A DNA stretch of 10,410 nucleotides from NCBI GenBank assembly GCA_003499955.1, contig DNRP01000054.1, forward strand, positions 3,961 through 14,370, read 5' to 3'. Made by a program: the position numbers and the translations under genes. The stretch comes from Cyanobacteria bacterium UBA9971 (GTDB taxonomy: Bacteria; Cyanobacteriota; Vampirovibrionia; Gastranaerophilales; UBA9971). Under the pieces are notes generated by a model that was not told where the DNA came from, did no database searches, and saw only the letters and a list, made by a program, of their open reading frames with translations. Of this stretch, positions 1 to 6,321 are shown one piece after another. How positions within the stretch are numbered: position 1 is the stretch's first letter; every line of letters starts with the position of its first letter.

Positions 1-1538
1 ACTTCCGGCAAATCAAGCCCTTCTCTCAAAAGATTAACTCCGACAAGCACGTCAAACTCGCCGAGTCTTAAATCTCTCAGGATTTGCACCCTCTCAAGAG
101 ATTGAATCTCGCTGTGCAAATACCTTACCCTGATTCCAAGCTGCAAAAAATAATCCGTAAGGTCTTCCGACATCTTTTTAGTCAGCGTTGTAATCAGGAT
201 TCTTTCTTTTTTGTCAGCTCTTTTTTTGATTTCCGCAATTAAATCATCAACCTGATTCTCTGTAGGACGAATATCAATTTCCGGATCGACAAGCCCTGTC
301 GGTCTGATAATTTGTTCAACAACCTGTTCGGAAATCCCCAACTCGTATTCCGCCGGTGTTGCGGAAACAAAAACCGCCTGGTGAATCCTTTCCCAGAATT
401 CTTCCGCTTTCAAAGGTCTGTTATCTCTTGAGCATGGAAGCCTGAAACCATAATCTATAAGCACGTTTTTTCTTGCGGCATCGCCGTTGTACATTGCTTT
501 TATCTGGGGAATTGTGACGTGGGATTCATCAATTACAAGCAAAAAATCTTTCGGGAAATAATCAAGCAAAGTCGCAGGAGGAGTTCCCGGCTCTCTTCTT
601 TCAAAAATCCTTGAATAATTTTCAATTCCGTTGCAATAGCCGACTTCTCTAATCATTTCCAGATCATGATTTGTTCTCTGTAAAAGCCTTTGGGCTTCCA
701 GAATCTTGTTCTGGCTGTTAAGTTCATTAACTCTCACCGTCAATTCGTTTTTAATAAGCTGGCAGGTTTCTTTAATATCTTCATCGCCGGATAAATAATG
801 CACAGCGGGATAAATTACCACACTTGCGCAAATTTCTATAACCTCACCTGTAGTCGGGTTAATTCGTGAAATTTTCTCGATTTCATCGCCAAAAAGCTGG
901 ATTCTTATTGTTATGTTTTCATAAGCAGGCTTGATTTCGACAATATCGCCTCTTGCCCTAAAACAGCCTCTTTCCAACTCGATGTCATTTCGCTCATAAT
1001 GAACGCTTACAAGATGTCTTAAAAGCTCATCCCTGTCTATTGAATCCCCTACAGAAAGTTTTATCGCGCCTTTGAAGTAATTTTCGGGCAAACCCAGTCC
1101 ATAAATACAGCTTACACTTGCAACTACAACCACATCCTGCCGCTCAAAAAGACTTCTGGTTGTACTATGGCGTAAACGGTCAATTTCATCGTTTATACTG
1201 GATGTTTTTTCAATATAAGTGTCTGTTCGAGGGATATAAGCTTCCGGCTGGTAGTAATCATAGTAGCTTACAAAATACTCAACCGCATTATTGGGAAGCA
1301 ATTCGCTCATTTCGTTATAAAGCTGCGCCGCAAGCGTCTTGTTATGCGCTATTATCAAAGTCGGTTTTCGCACATTCTGAATAACATGCGCCATGGTAAA
1401 AGTTTTGCCCGAGCCTGTAACTCCGAGCAGAGTCTGATTTTTATAACCGAATTTTATCCCTGCGGAAAGCTCGTTTATGGCTTTTGGCTGGTCGCCTGCG
1501 GGTGCATATTTCGATACAACTTGAAAAGGTCTTGTCAT
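1..1538 (-). CDS. uvrB: UvrB, excinuclease ABC subunit B (N-terminal ~512 residues; 3' end outside window)
   Basis: UvrB is the helicase-like damage-verifying subunit of nucleotide excision repair. It receives DNA from UvrA and recruits UvrC in the cytoplasm. The translation starts [20 protein letters not shown] and carries Walker A GVTGSGKT at residues 39-46, the aromatic beta-hairpin [11 protein letters not shown] from residue 91 (Tyr92, 93, 95, 96, which insert at the lesion), and the DESH box at 337-340. The visible part ends in the second helicase domain at [13 protein letters not shown]. The frame is open to base 1, so the C-terminal ~150 residues, including the UVR domain that contacts UvrC, lie outside. 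The ATG at 1538 gives the standard family N-terminus, but no good Shine-Dalgarno sits close to it; the nearest GGA is about 16 nt upstream inside an inverted repeat. A toxin gene ends 37 bp upstream on the same strand, so co-transcription is possible. Identity is certain. Confidence 0.98.
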   Translation of the reverse strand, partial: MTRPFQVVSKYAPAGDQPKAINELSAGIKFGYKNQTLLGVTGSGKTFTMAHVIQNVRKPTLIIAHNKTLAAQLYNEMSELLPNNAVEYFVSYYDYYQPEAYIPRTDTYIEKTSSINDEIDRLRHSTTRSLFERQDVVVVASVSCIYGLGLPENYFKGAIKLSVGDSIDRDELLRHLVSVHYERNDIELERGCFRARGDIVEIKPAYENITIRIQLFGDEIEKISRINPTTGEVIEICASVVIYPAVHYLSGDEDIKETCQLIKNELTVRVNELNSQNKILEAQRLLQRTNHDLEMIREVGYCNGIENYSRIFERREPGTPPATLLDYFPKDFLLVIDESHVTIPQIKAMYNGDAARKNVLIDYGFRLPCSRDNRPLKAEEFWERIHQAVFVSATPAEYELGISEQVVEQIIRPTGLVDPEIDIRPTENQVDDLIAEIKKRADKKERILITTLTKKMSEDLTDYFLQLGIRVRYLHSEIQSLERVQILRDLRLGEFDVLVGVNLLREGLDLPE

Positions 1539-1547
1539 TGTTTCTGC

Positions 1548-1574
1548 AAAATATTCCTACTCTATGAATATTTT
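1548..1574 (-). promoter_or_regulatory. Perfect 9-bp inverted repeat in the uvrB leader
   Basis: AAAATATTC (1548-1556) and GAATATTTT (1566-1574) are perfect inverted repeats separated by 9 bases, and they fill most of the 37-bp gap between the toxin stop and the uvrB start. In the transcript the right side of the hairpin would include the only GGA that could serve as a uvrB ribosome binding site. It could be an operator, a weak transcript hairpin or chance in AT-rich DNA. It does not look like the Bacillus-type (CGAAC-N4-GTTCG) LexA box. Confidence 0.35.
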
Positions 1575-1575
1575 A

Positions 1576-1839
1576 CTATAAGTCCCTGTAAACATCTTTT
1601 CTGTGTTTTACGTCAAAAAAAACTATCACAAGAATATTATCAATTTTTTCATAAATAATTCTGTAATCACCGCTTCTTAAACGATAAAGACTCTCATATC
1701 CCTTTAATTTTTTAACATCACAGGCTTTAAGATTTGTTATATGTCTGTCAATGGTATTTTTTATCTGTTTTTGTACTGATTTATCAAACTTATCAATAGT
1801 TTTTTGAAATTTATCAGAATACTCAATCCTGTAAATCAT
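1576..1839 (-). CDS. RelE/ParE-family toxin of a type II toxin-antitoxin pair
   Basis: This 87-residue protein has the size and layout of RelE-type toxins, which usually cleave mRNA on the ribosome; ParE relatives poison gyrase. The N-terminal half (YSDKFQKTIDKFDKSVQKQI) is the usual helical hairpin. The second half is the beta-sheet core: KKLKGYESLYRLRSGDYRIIYE at about 43-64, then VFFDVKHRKDVYRDL to the end. Basic residues Lys44, Lys46, Arg55, Arg60, Arg80 and Tyr84 occupy positions typical of active RelE members, so the toxin looks intact. The ATG at 1839 is preceded by GGGG at about 6 nt. It overlaps the antitoxin gene by 17 bp, the classical arrangement for translational coupling. RelE versus ParE activity cannot be settled from sequence alone, although the K/R pattern favours RelE. 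Confidence 0.9.
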   Translation of the reverse strand: MIYRIEYSDKFQKTIDKFDKSVQKQIKNTIDRHITNLKACDVKKLKGYESLYRLRSGDYRIIYEKIDNILVIVFFDVKHRKDVYRDL

Positions 1840-2083
1840 ATTTGCCCCAGAATTTTTCGTGAGAAATTGTTTTTCCCGCTTTTAAATCTTTTCTTGCCTG
1901 TTCTATAGCCTGTAATTCTGCTTCTGTTAAAGATTCTTCGTCAACAGGAGCATTTTCAAGCATTTCGTCAAACATTTTTTTTCTTTTTTCTCTAATATAT
2001 CCGACAAAGTCAATTACTTCCTGCGTTTCAAAATCGTCAAGTAGCTTTACCATTTCTTCGAGTTTATCTTTTGGGGTACTCAT
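1823..2083 (-). CDS. Antitoxin of the RelE-type pair (DUF2281-like)
   Basis: An 86-residue acidic, mostly helical protein immediately upstream of and overlapping the toxin. Residues 1-36 (STPKDKLEEMVKLLDDF... then VIDFVGYIREKRKK) resemble the short N-terminal module of DUF2281-like antitoxins. Residues 45-86 (from APVDEESLTEAELQAI to the C-terminal HEKFWGKYDLQD) form the acidic tail expected to wrap around and neutralise the toxin. The start at 2083 is supported by GGAGA about 8 nt upstream. Antitoxin-first order and overlap imply one transcript and probable autoregulation by the antitoxin or complex, but no obvious palindrome lies directly at its start. The nearest is at 2376-2391. The pairing is strongly supported by position; the family name is from memory of similar proteins. 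Confidence 0.8.
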   Translation of the reverse strand: MSTPKDKLEEMVKLLDDFETQEVIDFVGYIREKRKKMFDEMLENAPVDEESLTEAELQAIEQARKDLKAGKTISHEKFWGKYDLQD

Positions 2084-2141
2084 TTATAAATATCTCCAAC
2101 AGGTTTTATTTATTGATTATAACCCGGATTTTATATTTTTG

Positions 2142-2324
2142 CTAATTCTTGATGCTGATTTCGGTTGTATTGTCTATAATCATCTTCATTGCTTTAAAAT
2201 TAGCCAGCAAATAACTTGTTTCTCCTATTATTGTTTCTAACCTGCCGTGCATATCTGCCAGATGTCCTATCAGAATTTCTTTTTGCAGGTTTGTAATAGT
2301 TGAAATTTTATTTTCGCTTATAAT
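2142..2324 (-). CDS. Possible small protein, ~60 codons, no standard start codon
   Basis: The frame is open from an upstream stop (near 2358) to TAG at 2142-2144, and ends 58 bp before the antitoxin start on the same strand. No ATG, GTG or TTG occurs before an internal ATG at codon 25. An ATT at 2324 is preceded by AAAGGAAAAA at good ribosome-binding spacing, so a non-canonical ATT start (as known for infC) is possible. A CTG at codon 13 is another option. The predicted peptide (IISENKISTITNLQKEILIG...) is amphipathic and helix-prone, with hydrophobic residues at roughly heptad spacing (LQKEILIGHLADMHGRLETI). I recognise no family. It could also be a 5'-truncated remnant, a 36-residue protein from the internal ATG, or non-coding. 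Confidence 0.35.
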   Translation of the reverse strand: MISENKISTITNLQKEILIGHLADMHGRLETIIGETSYLLANFKAMKMIIDNTTEISIKN

Positions 2325-2375
2325 TTTTTCCTTTCGTTTTTACCCCTGATATAGTAACAAAATTAGTTTATGACG

Positions 2376-2413
2376 GCTATAACCTTATAGCGACTATTTT
2401 TAATAACTATAAG
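2376..2413. promoter_or_regulatory. AT-rich inverted repeat upstream of the toxin-antitoxin cluster
   Basis: GCTATAA (2376-2382) and TTATAGC (2385-2391) form a perfect inverted repeat with a 2-base centre. A third half-site, CTATAAG at 2407-2413, is the inverse of CTTATAG at 2384-2390. The group lies about 50-90 bp upstream of the small open frame and about 290 bp upstream of the antitoxin. Such sites are what a toxin-antitoxin complex often binds, but I see no convincing -35/-10 pair with it, so a regulatory role is only a possibility. Confidence 0.25.
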
Positions 2414-2420
2414 TAGCATG

Positions 2421-2525
2421 TGTCATTGCGAGGAAGCGCAAAGCGCTGACGCGGCAATCTATCCATTGTCCAAAACGCTGTTTAGATTGCCACGCTCCTT
2501 CGTTTTATCTCAGTCGCTCGCAACA
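2421..2525. repeat. Dispersed palindromic repeat, TCATTGCGAG family, copy 1 (degenerate right end)
   Basis: The copy starts TGTCATTGCGAGG. Its inner arms are perfect: GGCAATCTA at 2453-2461 and TAGATTGCC at 2483-2491. The outer arms are TTGCGAG at 2426-2432 and CTCGCAA at 2517-2523. The right end has lost the usual AATGACA and runs instead into CAAGGCAAGTTCAT. It has no coding capacity and resembles the short non-autonomous palindromic repeats scattered between genes in many genomes. The same family recurs at 2581 and 10032. Confidence 0.8.
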
Positions 2526-2580
2526 AGGCAAGTTCATTAAAAATTTTATAATCGTGAAAAACCTTGCTAAATGTAGAATT

Positions 2581-2665
2581 TGTCATTGCGAGCGAAGCGA
2601 AGCAATCCAAAAATTATCTTCAATTCTTCTTGGATTGCTTCGTCGCAAAGCTCCTCGCAATGACA
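2581..2665. repeat. Dispersed palindromic repeat, TCATTGCGAG family, copy 2 (intact)
   Basis: This 85-bp copy has perfect outer arms (TGTCATTGCGAG at 2581-2592, CTCGCAATGACA at 2654-2665) and perfect 13-bp inner arms (CGAAGCAATCCAA at 2598-2610, TTGGATTGCTTCG at 2630-2642). The arms would fold into a long hairpin in RNA or single-stranded DNA. It is itself flanked by an inverted pair, GGCAAGTTCAT at 2527-2537 and ATGAACTTGCC at 2703-2713, which suggests insertion into or expansion of an older palindrome. Confidence 0.88.
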
Positions 2666-2702
2666 GTTTTGACGTTAAATATTAATTGATAAATTAATTT
2701 TG

Positions 2703-2789
2703 ATGAACTTGCCCTGGCTCGCAATGACAACTCATTAATTGACAGATCCTTCGCTTCGCTCAGGATGACAAGTGAGGCTCAGGATGACA
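2703..2789. repeat. Repeat fragments of two families (CTCGCAATGACA and TCAGGATGACA)
   Basis: GGCTCGCAATGACA at 2716-2729 is a right-end half of the first family, without its own left arm nearby. GACAGATCCTTCGCTTCGCTCAGGATGACA at 2741-2770 (given here as a span; key ends GACAGATC and GGATGACA) and AGGCTCAGGATGACA at 2775-2789 are right ends of the second family, whose complete copy is at 8211-8310. The last fragment ends 5 bp before the stop codon of the 490-residue gene. The stretch from 2330 to 2794 contains no gene that I can support. Confidence 0.7.
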
Positions 2790-2794
2790 ATCTT

Positions 2795-4267
2795 CTATAC
2801 TTGTGTGTTTTGTTTCTTGTTTTTCTCAAGATGCCGCAAATAACTTCTGCCCGCGATATTCATAATACCGGCAGTTACTAAACCCGCAACCATGCCAGTA
2901 GCGCCGCTTATAGCCAACAAATTAGAAGTTACCATCCAACCTGCAAGTCCTCCGATTAACTCGGGTCCGTTACTTCTGATAAATTTTTCTTTTCTCTCTT
3001 CAGGCTTACTGTCTTTTAAAGTATGATACGCCACTAATCCTCCTGCAACAGGAGGAATAAGTGTTTCGGACATTCCGCCGCCGGCAGCTAAATCAAGAAC
3101 TCTTCCCGCATATTTTTCCCCGCTTGTTTCAAAAATTATAGGATTTGTTTCAAAAATTTTAGTATTTGTTACACTATTAGAAATATTAATTTTTTCATTT
3201 AAGTTTTTTACCTGTTTCACAAGGTTTTTAAACTCATCACTGCAATTGGACTGACCGTGTAGTTCTTCTATTTCTTTTGTGATACTGATTAGATATTCTC
3301 TTGCTTGCCCAAAGTTTTTAATTTTTCCGCTATTCGCGCCTGTTTTGTCAATATTGGTTAACAAAATCTCTTCTGTTTTTGCCCAATTTTCCCTTAATAC
3401 ATCCTTGTTTTCTTTTGCAGTAAATAAATATTCCCGCCAATTTGCTGCAACTCTTTTAAATTCAGTTAATTTGAAAGTTTTAGGATAGTATTTTTCTCTG
3501 TATTTCTCAATATTTTCTTTTTGAACAGTGTTCTTTAAACGGCCTGTTCTTTCTTTAAGTCCTGTCATAAGGTCATCCGCAAAGTGAATAAGTCCTTTGC
3601 TTTCTTTATTTCCGTTTAATAAAATATTTAACCTTTCTACCAGTTGTTTTTCCTGCTCATTTGAAAAAATATTCGGCATTGTAAGCGCTTTTTCAACAGA
3701 TTTACCGGACGAAATCACATGCCCTTTAAATGACTTATATAATTTGCCCAGCCTTTTTTCGGTAATCCATAACGAGCCTTTACTTGCTTCTATAATAATT
3801 TTGCCTGGTTTTCCCAGCGATTCAAATCCTTTTAAAAGACTGAAGTCTTTGACTTTATCAAAAGTAAATATATAGCCTAATACATTACTTAAAACTTTTG
3901 TTACAGCAAGTTTTGCGCTGCTTAATACTTCAAAATGCTTGCTGTCTTTCAAGCCTTGCATAAATTCAATACTCTGATTAAGCTTGCCTCTTAATTGAAA
4001 TATATTTTTTCTGCCAAGAATAACACCGGCTCCTCCAAGAAGCAAAGTTACACCGCCAGCGATGCTTAAAATAATTTTTTTATTTTTCTCCTCTTTCTTA
4101 TATGTATCAAGAGGATAACTGTTATTAAATCTTAAAAAGGATGCGTAAAGTTGCTTATTGACATTGGAACTTTGGATTTTGCCAATAATACTATTATCAG
4201 TGACATTTTGATGTCCCTGTTCCTGTGGTTGCATTGCAATAGATTTATTTATAGATAAATCCGTCAT
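2795..4267 (-). CDS. Hypothetical protein, 490 residues, with hydrophobic segments at both ends
   Basis: I do not recognise this protein. A polar, Gln/Asn-rich N-terminus (1-50) and a Lys-rich stretch (57-64) precede a glycine-rich transmembrane helix at about 64-85 (KKIILSIAGGVTLLLGGAGV). Residues 90-380 are soluble-looking, strongly charged and helix-prone, with many Lys/Glu runs and little Cys. The C-terminal part turns hydrophobic and glycine-rich again (about 397-414, then 436-472, including LIGGLAGWMVTSNLLAISG) and ends in a basic tail. There is no cleavable signal peptide. The ATG at 4267 has AGGAAG 9 nt upstream. It is monocistronic by context: the hydrogenase terminator lies upstream, repeats downstream. 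A 5-bp hairpin (AGGCA/TGCCT, 4301-4316) sits in its leader. Membrane association at both ends is a reasonable inference; the function is unknown. Confidence 0.85.
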   Translation of the reverse strand: MTDLSINKSIAMQPQEQGHQNVTDNSIIGKIQSSNVNKQLYASFLRFNNSYPLDTYKKEEKNKKIILSIAGGVTLLLGGAGVILGRKNIFQLRGKLNQSIEFMQGLKDSKHFEVLSSAKLAVTKVLSNVLGYIFTFDKVKDFSLLKGFESLGKPGKIIIEASKGSLWITEKRLGKLYKSFKGHVISSGKSVEKALTMPNIFSNEQEKQLVERLNILLNGNKESKGLIHFADDLMTGLKERTGRLKNTVQKENIEKYREKYYPKTFKLTEFKRVAANWREYLFTAKENKDVLRENWAKTEEILLTNIDKTGANSGKIKNFGQAREYLISITKEIEELHGQSNCSDEFKNLVKQVKNLNEKINISNSVTNTKIFETNPIIFETSGEKYAGRVLDLAAGGGMSETLIPPVAGGLVAYHTLKDSKPEERKEKFIRSNGPELIGGLAGWMVTSNLLAISGATGMVAGLVTAGIMNIAGRSYLRHLEKNKKQNTQV

Positions 4268-4398
4268 TTAATATTACTTCCTGAGAATTTTTCTAAATTT
4301 AGGCACACTTATGCCTTCTTATATAAATAAAGTATTTGGGAAAATAAAAATTGCTTTTTTAAAGAAGTTTAAGGTAAATATTTTTACACCCACCCCCT

Positions 4399-4437
4399 AC
4401 CCCCTCCCTCAAGGGAGGGGGTGTTTTTTGTTTTTTG
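4399..4437 (+). terminator. G/C-rich terminator-like hairpin reading rightward, part of a CCCTCCCTCAAGGGAGGG repeat
   Basis: A perfect 10-bp stem (4399-4408 with 4413-4422, loop TCAA) is followed on the plus strand by GTTTTTTGTTTTTT. That is a textbook intrinsic terminator shape, yet no plus-strand gene precedes it. The flanking CACCCCCTACCCCCTCCCTCAAGG-type sequence is a common dispersed repeat in bacterial genomes, so the terminator look may be incidental. A smaller hairpin, CTGCCTTCGGCAG, follows at about 4452-4464. Confidence 0.5.
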
Positions 4438-4507
4438 GGCTCGCTTTTCACTGCCTTCGGCAGCTCGCTCGCCCTTTTTTTAACAAGTGGATATTATTTT
4501 TTGCATT

Positions 4508-4539
4508 AAAAAAGCTTACTTTTTCAAGTAAGCTTTTTT
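4508..4539 (-). terminator. Intrinsic terminator of the hydrogenase operon (bidirectional)
   Basis: A perfect 14-bp inverted repeat, AAAAAAGCTTACTT (4508-4521) and AAGTAAGCTTTTTT (4526-4539) with a 4-base loop, starts 18 bp after the hydA stop codon. On the minus strand the stem ends in a run of six U residues. The A/T runs on both sides let it work in both directions. Confidence 0.85.
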
Positions 4540-4557
4540 ATTATATTTTTAATCTAT

Positions 4558-6303
4558 CTATTTCATTTCTCTTTCGTGATAGTGAGTATGAAGCAATTTA
4601 TGAGAAACTTCACCAAGAGGCTTGCCTAAGAATTCTTCATAAAGTTTTTGAACTTCGGTATTTTTATGTGATTTTCGAAGTTCTTTTTTTGCATCAATTG
4701 CGTATGTACTCTGTAATCTCGCTTTAACTCTTTCAAGGTCGGTATTTAACGGCTGACCGCCGCCTGCAATACATCCGCCCGCACAGGTCATGATTTCTAT
4801 AAAGTGATATTCAGCTTCGCCTGAAACCACTTTGTCCATTAATTTTCTGGCCTGACCTAATGAACTTGCCACAGCGATTTTTACATCTAAGCCTTTTACG
4901 TTGACTGTTGCTTCTTTAACACCATCAAGTCCTCTTACTCCGGTAAAATCTATGTTTTCCAACTCTTCGCCGGTAATAAGGAAATAAGCCGATCTTAAAG
5001 CAGCTTCCATTACACCGCCGGAAGCTCCAAAAATATCACCCGCACCTGAAGCCATACCGAGAGGACTGTCAAATTCTGAATCTTCAAGATTTTTGAAATT
5101 AATACCGCTTGTTTTAAGAAGTTTAGTAAGCTCTCTTGTTGTAAGAACCGCATCAACATCTCTTAAACCGTCATTTTCCAACTCAGGTCTTTGCGCCTCA
5201 AATTTTTTAGCTGTACAAGGCATTATTGAAACAACATATATGTTTTTCGGGTCAACACCGGCTTTTTTAGCCCAGTAAGATTTAATTACTGCCCCCATCA
5301 TCTGATGAGGTGATTTACATGTCGATAAATTAGGAATTAATGACGGATAAAAATGCTCAACAAACTTTATCCAACCGGGGGAACAGGAAGTCATCATAGG
5401 AAGAACACCGTTATTTGTGATTCTGTGAACGAGTTCGCTTCCTTCTTCCATAATGGTCAAATCAGCCGCAAAATCCGTATCAAAAACCTGATTAAATCCA
5501 AGTTTTTTAAGAGATGTTACTAATTTACCCGTAGAAATAGCGCCTGCTTCCATTCCCATAGCTTCACCAATGGTAACTCTTATAGCAGGTGCAGGTTGAG
5601 CGATAACAATTTTTGTCGGATCTTTTAAAGCCGCTCTCACATCACCGATAGCGCCTTTTTCTGTTAACGCGCCTGTCGGACAAACCATTATGCACTGTCC
5701 GCAGTTTATACAGTTGGATTCACCGAGAACACAGTTAAAAGAAGGAGCTACAACGCTTTCAAATCCGCGTTTTGTAAATTCAATCGCGTTTACACTTTGA
5801 ACTTGTTCGCAAACTTTTACACATTTTCCGCAAAGAATACATTTATCAGCATCTCTTATGATAGAAGGCGATGATAAATCAATCGGATTATGTCTTTTAC
5901 GTCCTTGATAAGGAACTTCTGTAATTCCATATTCTTCGGCAAGATCTTGAAGGTCGCAAAATCCGTTTCTGTCGCACTTTAAACATTCCATCGGGTGGTT
6001 TGCTATCATTAGTTCAAGAATTGTTTTTCTTGCATCAATTACTCTGTTTGAGTGCGTTTGGATTTTCATTCCTTCAGCAACCGGATTTGTACAGGAAGCG
6101 ACAAGATTTCTTGCGCCTTCTACTTCTACAATGCACATTCGGCAAGCACCTGTAGGAGTACAATCTTTCAAATGACACAATGTGGGTATTTTTATACCTG
6201 CCTTTTTAGAGGCATCAAGGATTGTAGTGCCTTTTGATACGCTTACGTCATCGCCATTAATATTTATATTGACTTTTTGATCCACTCTATTTAATGTTTC
6301 CAT
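4558..6303 (-). CDS. hydA: [FeFe]-hydrogenase catalytic subunit HydA (NAD(H)-linked trimeric type)
   Basis: HydA carries the H-cluster that interconverts H2 with protons and electrons. In its 581 residues the order is: a [2Fe-2S] ferredoxin domain (Cys43, 54, 57, 71); a His-ligated [4Fe-4S] site HPMECLKCDRNGFC (His103, Cys107, 110, 116); two [4Fe-4S] sites, CILCGKCVKVC (155-165) and CINCGQCIMVC (198-208); then the H-cluster domain with TSCSPGW (Cys307), MPCTAKK (Cys363) and MTCAGGC (Cys507, 511). All four H-cluster cysteines are present. The residue after Cys307 is Ser rather than the common Cys that relays protons. A short H-cluster C-terminal region follows (small-subunit part, to 581). There is no extra C-terminal [2Fe-2S] domain as in some longer relatives. 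The ATG at 6303 has GAGGTGG at 9 nt, and hydB ends 18 bp upstream, so the two are translated from one mRNA. The maturases HydE, F and G needed for the H-cluster are not in the window. Confidence 0.96.
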   Translation of the reverse strand: METLNRVDQKVNININGDDVSVSKGTTILDASKKAGIKIPTLCHLKDCTPTGACRMCIVEVEGARNLVASCTNPVAEGMKIQTHSNRVIDARKTILELMIANHPMECLKCDRNGFCDLQDLAEEYGITEVPYQGRKRHNPIDLSSPSIIRDADKCILCGKCVKVCEQVQSVNAIEFTKRGFESVVAPSFNCVLGESNCINCGQCIMVCPTGALTEKGAIGDVRAALKDPTKIVIAQPAPAIRVTIGEAMGMEAGAISTGKLVTSLKKLGFNQVFDTDFAADLTIMEEGSELVHRITNNGVLPMMTSCSPGWIKFVEHFYPSLIPNLSTCKSPHQMMGAVIKSYWAKKAGVDPKNIYVVSIMPCTAKKFEAQRPELENDGLRDVDAVLTTRELTKLLKTSGINFKNLEDSEFDSPLGMASGAGDIFGASGGVMEAALRSAYFLITGEELENIDFTGVRGLDGVKEATVNVKGLDVKIAVASSLGQARKLMDKVVSGEAEYHFIEIMTCAGGCIAGGGQPLNTDLERVKARLQSTYAIDAKKELRKSHKNTEVQKLYEEFLGKPLGEVSHKLLHTHYHEREMK

Positions 6304-6321
6304 AATTTAAATCCACCTCTT

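Noticed and set aside
1118..1658. Plus-strand open frames opposite uvrB and the toxin gene
   Set aside because: They are antisense shadows of clearly coding minus-strand genes and their peptides resemble no protein.
2421..2789. CRISPR array
   Set aside because: The repeats are palindromic, irregularly spaced and of two different families; there are no uniform spacers and no cas genes.
4311..4727. A 138-codon plus-strand open frame between the orphan gene and hydA
   Set aside because: It runs through the CCCTCCCTCAAGGGAGGG repeat (TPTPYPLPQGRG peptide) and two hairpins and then antisense to hydA; no ribosome binding site or protein-like composition.
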